The notes under the pieces: generated by a model | Seen by the model: the letters and a program-made list of their open reading frames with translations, nothing else | The model's database searches: none | Told to the model about the DNA's origin: nothing | Shown: piece by piece, positions 59,314 to 64,000 of the stretch | How positions within the stretch are numbered: the first letter of the stretch is position 1 | Layout: every line of letters starts with the position of its first letter | Program-made: the position numbers and the translations under genes | Assembly: GCF_002632755.1 (NCBI RefSeq) | Contig: NZ_NJAK01000001.1 | Coordinates: 682,001 to 746,000 of the forward strand | Direction: 5' to 3' | Length of the DNA: 64,000 nt | DNA from: Xenorhabdus ishibashii | Lineage (GTDB): Bacteria; Pseudomonadota; Gammaproteobacteria; Enterobacterales; Enterobacteriaceae

Positions 59314-60639
59314 ATGGCTGAACTATTTAAGACGGAATACGGGGGTAAAAAAGTCGTTATCGTTGGCTTAGGGCTGACCGGCCTGTCCTGCGTTGATTTT
59401 TTTATTACACGTGGCGTAACACCCCGCGTGATGGATACCCGTATAGTGCCACCAGGCAGCAATAAGCTGCCTGATAACGTTGAGTGTCATACAGGCAGCC
59501 TCAATAAACAGTGGTTGATGGAGGCCGATTTAATCGTTGCCAGCCCGGGTATGGCGCTGGCAACGCCTGAATTGCAGGCAGCGGCTGATGCGGGTGTTGA
59601 AATTATCGGTGATATTGAGCTGTTTTGCCGCGAAGCTACTGCGCCGATTGTTGCCATTACGGGTTCAAATGGCAAAAGCACCGTGACCACCCTACTTGGC
59701 GAAATGGCGAAAGAAGCGGGATGGCAGGTTGGCGTGGGGGGCAACATTGGTGTCCCTGCACTGGAATTGCTGAAACAGCCTTGTCAGCTTTATGTACTGG
59801 AACTGTCCAGTTTTCAACTTGAAACTACTTACAGCTTGAAAGCCACGGCAGCGACAGTACTGAATGTGACCGAAGACCACATGGTTCGTTATCCCGAAGG
59901 ATTAGCGCAGTATCGTGCAGCGAAGTTGCGCATTTACCATCAGGCGAAAACTTGTGTGGTTAATGAACAGGATGCTCTGACACTACCAGAAACAGGCAAA
60001 GATAGCCGTTGTATTAGCTTCGGTGTGGATAGTGGTGATTATCAGTTTGACAGTGAACACCAACAACTGATGGTTAATCAACATCCTGTGTTGGCAACAC
60101 GTGAAATGAGGTTGGTCGGTCAACATAACTATACCAATGGATTAGCCGCGTTAGCACTGGCCGATGCTGTAGGCATTCCTCGTGTTGCCAGCCTTCAGGC
60201 GTTACGTACTTATTCCGGGCTGGAACACCGCTTTCAGGTGATTCACATGAGAAATGGTGTTCGTTGGGTGAATGATTCTAAGGCAACCAATGTTGGCAGC
60301 ACCCAAGCAGCACTGAGCGGATTGAAGCTGGAAGGGACGCTCTATCTTTTATTGGGGGGAGATGGCAAAGCGGCAGATTTTATCCCACTGAAACCCTATA
60401 TATCGGGGGAACATGTTCGTCTGTACTGTTTTGGTCGTGACGGGGGGCAATTAGCACAATTGCGCCCGGAAATTGCAACACTGACGGAAACAATGGAACA
60501 GGCGATGAGAGAAATTGCCCCCAAGCTGGTTTCTGGCGACATGGTATTGTTGTCACCCGCTTGTGCGAGCTTCGATCAGTTCAACAGCTTTGAGCATCGT
60601 GGTCATGAATTTGCTCGTTTGGCAGAGGAGTTAGGCTGA
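59314..60639 (+). CDS. murD: UDP-MurNAc-L-Ala D-glutamate ligase MurD
   Basis: A 441-residue Mur ligase that adds D-glutamate to UDP-MurNAc-L-Ala. The N-terminal UDP-binding [17 protein letters not shown], the ATP loop [19 protein letters not shown] and the [17 protein letters not shown] motif are all present. The start at 59314 ([20 protein letters not shown]) gives the normal length; the longer open frame runs back into mraY. Its stop overlaps the ftsW ATG. Confidence 0.97.
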   Translation: MAELFKTEYGGKKVVIVGLGLTGLSCVDFFITRGVTPRVMDTRIVPPGSNKLPDNVECHTGSLNKQWLMEADLIVASPGMALATPELQAAADAGVEIIGDIELFCREATAPIVAITGSNGKSTVTTLLGEMAKEAGWQVGVGGNIGVPALELLKQPCQLYVLELSSFQLETTYSLKATAATVLNVTEDHMVRYPEGLAQYRAAKLRIYHQAKTCVVNEQDALTLPETGKDSRCISFGVDSGDYQFDSEHQQLMVNQHPVLATREMRLVGQHNYTNGLAALALADAVGIPRVASLQALRTYSGLEHRFQVIHMRNGVRWVNDSKATNVGSTQAALSGLKLEGTLYLLLGGDGKAADFIPLKPYISGEHVRLYCFGRDGGQLAQLRPEIATLTETMEQAMREIAPKLVSGDMVLLSPACASFDQFNSFEHRGHEFARLAEELG

Positions 60640-61832
60640 TGACCATTCCAGGCCTTGGTAAATTTAAAACTTGGTTGGCGGGAAATGTGGAAGTAGATGC
60701 CACAGATACCGTTATGTATGATCGTACTCTGGTCTGGATGATATTAGGGTTGGCTGCAATTGGCTTTGTCATGGTAACGTCGGCATCCATGCCAGTTGGT
60801 CAACGTCTTGCTCAAGATCCCTTTATCTTTGCTCGACGTGATGCAATTTATTTGTCACTGTGCTTTTTCTTATCCCTGATCACGCTGCGCATTCCGATGG
60901 ACTTCTGGCTGCGTTACAGCAACGTCATGTTATTAATGACAATCATGATGCTGGTTGTGGTGCTGTTTGTGGGGAGTTCAGTTAACGGGGCATCACGCTG
61001 GGTAGCGATTGGCCCATTACGCATTCAACCGGCAGAATTGTCAAAACTATCACTTTTTTGTTATCTCTCCAGCTATCTGGTCAGAAAAGTTGAGGAAGTA
61101 AGAAACAACTTCTGGGGATTTTGCAAACCAATGAGTGTCATGGTTGCATTGGCGATTTTGTTGTTGGCACAGCCCGATTTGGGGACAGTGGTTGTGTTAT
61201 TTGTGACTACATTGGCTCTGCTGTTTCTGGCAGGGGCGAAATTGTGGCAGTTTCTGGCGATTATTGGTTGCGGAATATTTGCCGTGTGCGTATTGATTGT
61301 GGCTGAACCTTATCGTATGCGCAGGGTAACCTCTTTCCTGAATCCGTGGGAAGATCCTTTTGGCAGTGGTTATCAGTTAACCCAATCGTTAATGGCATTT
61401 GGTCGTGGGGACTTTTTTGGCCAGGGACTGGGAAATTCAGTCCAAAAACTTGAATACCTGCCGGAAGCTCATACTGACTTTATTTTCTCCATTCTGGCCG
61501 AAGAATTGGGTTATTTCGGTGTGGTTTTAGTGCTGGCAATGGTATTCTTCGTCGCTTTCCGCGCCATGATGATCGGCCGTCGGGCATTGCAGCTTAATCA
61601 ACGGTTTTCTGGTTTTTTAGCTTGTGCAATCGGCATATGGTTCAGCTTTCAGGCGTTCATTAACGTTGGTGCGGCGGCAGGTATGTTACCAACGAAAGGA
61701 TTAACATTACCTTTAGTCAGCTATGGTGGCTCTAGTTTGATAGTGATGTCAACGGCCATCGTCTTGTTGTTGCGAATTGATTATGAAGTACGTCTGGCAA
61801 AAGCGCAGGCGTTTGTAAGGAGCCCTAAATGA
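60639..61832 (+). CDS. ftsW: Septal peptidoglycan glycosyltransferase FtsW
   Basis: A 397-residue SEDS-family polymerase with multiple membrane spans that works with FtsI at the septum. Family marks include [60 protein letters not shown] and [20 protein letters not shown]. The cytoplasmic N terminus of about 45 residues is usual for enterobacterial FtsW. It overlaps murD by one base and murG by four. Confidence 0.97.
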   Translation: MTIPGLGKFKTWLAGNVEVDATDTVMYDRTLVWMILGLAAIGFVMVTSASMPVGQRLAQDPFIFARRDAIYLSLCFFLSLITLRIPMDFWLRYSNVMLLMTIMMLVVVLFVGSSVNGASRWVAIGPLRIQPAELSKLSLFCYLSSYLVRKVEEVRNNFWGFCKPMSVMVALAILLLAQPDLGTVVVLFVTTLALLFLAGAKLWQFLAIIGCGIFAVCVLIVAEPYRMRRVTSFLNPWEDPFGSGYQLTQSLMAFGRGDFFGQGLGNSVQKLEYLPEAHTDFIFSILAEELGYFGVVLVLAMVFFVAFRAMMIGRRALQLNQRFSGFLACAIGIWFSFQAFINVGAAAGMLPTKGLTLPLVSYGGSSLIVMSTAIVLLLRIDYEVRLAKAQAFVRSPK

Positions 61833-62914
61833 GTGGCAAAAACCGGCGTTTGATGGTGATGGCTGGTGGTACAGGGGGGCATGTGTTCCCAGGGCTGGCC
61901 GTTGCTCACCATTTAAAAGAGCAGGGGTGGGATATTCGCTGGTTGGGAACCGCAGATCGCATGGAAGCTGATTTAGTTCCGAAACATGGCATTGATATCG
62001 AATTTATTCAGATTTCAGGTTTGCGGGGCAAGGGAGTGAAAGCGTTACTTGCTGCCCCAATTAGAATTTTTAAGGCTATTCGACAGGCAAAAGCCATTAT
62101 GCGCCGTTATCAGCCCGATGTTGTGCTGGGAATGGGAGGATATGTCTCCGGGCCAGGTGGAATAGCGGCATGGTTGTGTGGCATTCCGGTTGTACTGCAC
62201 GAACAAAATGGCATTGCAGGGCTGACTAATCGTTGGTTGGCCAAAATTGCCAAAACGGTGTTACAGGCGTTTCCGGGGGCATTCCCTGGCGCGCCCGTTG
62301 TTGGTAATCCCGTAAGGGAAGACGTACTGGCATTGCCAGAACCAATACAGCGTTTGGCCGGGCGTGAAGGATCTGTTCGGGTTCTGGTCGTTGGTGGTAG
62401 TCAAGGCGCAAGAATATTGAACCAAACTATGCCAGAAGTAGCCGCTCGCTTGGGCGATAAAATCACTTTATGGCATCAGGCAGGCAAGGGCGCCAGAGAA
62501 GAGACACAAAAACAATATGAGAATTCAGTTAAATCTGAATTCAAAGTGACTGAATTTATTGATGATATGGCGCAGGCTTATGCGTGGGCTGATATTGTCG
62601 TATGTCGCTCCGGTGCACTTACAGTTAGTGAAGTTTCCGCCGCAGGCTTACCGGCGATTTTTGTTCCTTTCCAGCATAAAGATCGCCAGCAATATTGGAA
62701 TGCTTTGCCTTTGGAAAAAGCGGGAGCCGCAAAGATACTCGAACAACCCGAATTTACGGTTGATGCTGTCGTCGGGTTATTGACCCAGTGGCAACGTCCA
62801 CAATTGTTAGAAATGGCAGAGAAAGCACGTTCAGTCGCTATTATCAATGCAACCGAGCGTGTGGCAGCAACGTTAATCGATGCTGCAAAAAATCATTCAG
62901 GCCGTTCCAGATAG
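61829..62914 (+). CDS. murG: Lipid II synthase MurG
   Basis: A 361-residue GT28 glycosyltransferase on the inner face of the membrane that adds GlcNAc to lipid I. The glycine-rich [20 protein letters not shown] and the second-domain [20 protein letters not shown] are visible, as are [20 protein letters not shown] and [14 protein letters not shown], which bind UDP-GlcNAc. It overlaps ftsW (ATGA). Usual length and position. Confidence 0.97.
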   Translation: MSGKNRRLMVMAGGTGGHVFPGLAVAHHLKEQGWDIRWLGTADRMEADLVPKHGIDIEFIQISGLRGKGVKALLAAPIRIFKAIRQAKAIMRRYQPDVVLGMGGYVSGPGGIAAWLCGIPVVLHEQNGIAGLTNRWLAKIAKTVLQAFPGAFPGAPVVGNPVREDVLALPEPIQRLAGREGSVRVLVVGGSQGARILNQTMPEVAARLGDKITLWHQAGKGAREETQKQYENSVKSEFKVTEFIDDMAQAYAWADIVVCRSGALTVSEVSAAGLPAIFVPFQHKDRQQYWNALPLEKAGAAKILEQPEFTVDAVVGLLTQWQRPQLLEMAEKARSVAIINATERVAATLIDAAKNHSGRSR

Positions 62915-62950
62915 AACGGTGACGTAAACATAACGAGTGAAGATTAAAAC

Positions 62951-64000
62951 GTGAATACACAACAGTTGGCGAAATTAAGAGCTTCAGTGCCTGAAATGAG
63001 AAAAGTCAGGCATATCCACTTTGTTGGCATTGGTGGTGCTGGCATGGGTGGTATCGCCGAGGTGTTGGCTAATGAAGGTTATCAGATAAGTGGTTCTGAT
63101 CTGGCGCCCAATCCTGTCACACAGCAATTGATTGCACTGGGTGCAACTATTTATTTCAATCACCGTCCAGAAAATGTGCGTGACGCTAGTGTAGTGGTGG
63201 CATCCACGGCTATTTCGGCGGAAAACCCAGAAATTGTGGCTGCGCGGGAAGCGCGTATCCCGGTTATCCGTCGTGCGGAAATGCTGGCAGAGCTGATGCG
63301 TTATCGCCACGGTATCGCTATTGCGGGAACGCATGGAAAAACCACGACGACGGCAATGATTGCTGGCATTTATGCACAGGCAGGTCTTGATCCTACATTT
63401 GTGAATGGTGGGTTGGTCAAAGCGGCAGGGACGCATGCTCGCTTAGGTAGCAGCCGCTATCTGATTGCAGAAGCAGATGAAAGTGATGCTTCATTCTTGC
63501 ACTTGCAGCCCATGATGGCAGTTGTCACCAATATTGAAGCTGACCACATGGATACCTACCAAGGGGATTTCGAAAACTTAAAGCAAACGTTCGTTAACTT
63601 CCTGCATAACCTGCCATTTTATGGGCGTGCGGTTATGTGTATTGACGATCCTGTTGTGAAAGAACTAATCCCCCAAATTGGGCGTTATATCACAACCTAT
63701 GGTTTCAGTGAGGAAGCAGACGTCCGTATTACCCACTATGAGCAGAAAGGCGCTCAGGGATTTTTCACTATCAGCCGGTTGGATTTGCCGGATTTGCATG
63801 TAGTGTTAAATGCCCCTGGCCGCCACAATGCGCTGAATGCAACTGCCGCGGTTGCAGTGGCAACAGAAGAAGGCATTGATGATACCGCCATTCTGGCCTC
63901 TCTGGCTGAGTTTCAGGGAACCGGACGCCGCTTTGATTTTCTGGGAAATTTTCCTCTTAAACATATTAATGACAAAGAAGGTAGTGTGATGTTGGTTGAT
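62951..64000 (+). CDS. murC: UDP-MurNAc L-alanine ligase MurC, N-terminal part
   Basis: The first 350 codons of MurC (about 480 expected), which adds L-alanine to UDP-MurNAc as the first peptide-forming step. The frame starts at GTG 62951 ([20 protein letters not shown]), 36 bp after murG, and is open to the window end. The UDP-binding [17 protein letters not shown], the ATP loop [20 protein letters not shown], the metal-binding [14 protein letters not shown] and [10 protein letters not shown] are all present. Only the C-terminal ligase domain is missing. Confidence 0.96.
   Translation, partial: MNTQQLAKLRASVPEMRKVRHIHFVGIGGAGMGGIAEVLANEGYQISGSDLAPNPVTQQLIALGATIYFNHRPENVRDASVVVASTAISAENPEIVAAREARIPVIRRAEMLAELMRYRHGIAIAGTHGKTTTTAMIAGIYAQAGLDPTFVNGGLVKAAGTHARLGSSRYLIAEADESDASFLHLQPMMAVVTNIEADHMDTYQGDFENLKQTFVNFLHNLPFYGRAVMCIDDPVVKELIPQIGRYITTYGFSEEADVRITHYEQKGAQGFFTISRLDLPDLHVVLNAPGRHNALNATAAVAVATEEGIDDTAILASLAEFQGTGRRFDFLGNFPLKHINDKEGSVMLVD

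Overview
The window comes from an enterobacterial chromosome of the Morganellaceae type, most likely Xenorhabdus (or Photorhabdus). Housekeeping proteins (FbaA, Pgk, TktA, LeuA/B, IlvIH, Cra, the mra/dcw cluster) read as close relatives of the E. coli proteins. The centre carries an insecticidal Tc toxin locus with chitinases and many insertion sequences, which is typical of entomopathogenic nematode symbionts. The genus is inferred; no rRNA is present to confirm it.

Layout. (1) 1-6.8 kb: end of a di/tripeptide permease (dtpA), then on the minus strand the epd-pgk-fbaA operon and tktA: central carbon metabolism. (2) 6.8-12.8 kb: accessory DNA with an AT-rich spacer, a halovibrin-like secreted-protein gene whose signal peptide is thrown out of frame at a poly-A tract, IS3 debris, a DUF4291 gene, an IS200 element, an IS110-family (IS1111-like) element and a 3'-truncated IS3 element. 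(3) 13.6-32.8 kb: a toxin operon ordered GH18 chitinase, TcA part 1, TcA part 2, GH18 chitinase, TcB, TcC. This is the architecture of the Yersinia entomophaga Yen-Tc complex. The split A subunit should form the pore with the chitinases as surface parts, and TcB/TcC the cocoon holding a hypervariable C-terminal effector. That effector region begins with a pentapeptide-repeat linker and carries a hydrophobic hairpin I do not recognise. A decayed second tcB start lies just before the intact tcB, and most cistron junctions carry a hairpin. (4) 32.9-36.3 kb: nested IS elements: IS982 truncated by an IS3 element, itself interrupted exactly at its catalytic HSD codon by an IS110 element, with a further IS3 3' fragment beside it. 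IS3 copies of the same kind therefore flank the toxin island. (5) 36.3-41.1 kb: pseudogene debris, an orphan CitA-type citrate synthase, an IS5-family element, mutH, and a non-coding stretch with several DnaA-box-like sites. (6) 41.1-51.2 kb: leuB and leuA with leader peptide and attenuator (leuC and leuD are not downstream of leuB), leuO, a long-chain acyl-CoA ligase, ilvIH and cra. (7) 51.8-64.0 kb: the division and cell-wall (dcw) cluster mraZ-rsmH-ftsL-ftsI-murE-murF-mraY-murD-ftsW-murG-murC, the last cut by the window end.

The outer parts follow conserved enterobacterial gene order. The 7-41 kb interval is a mosaic of transferred and IS-rearranged DNA whose main payload is the toxin operon.
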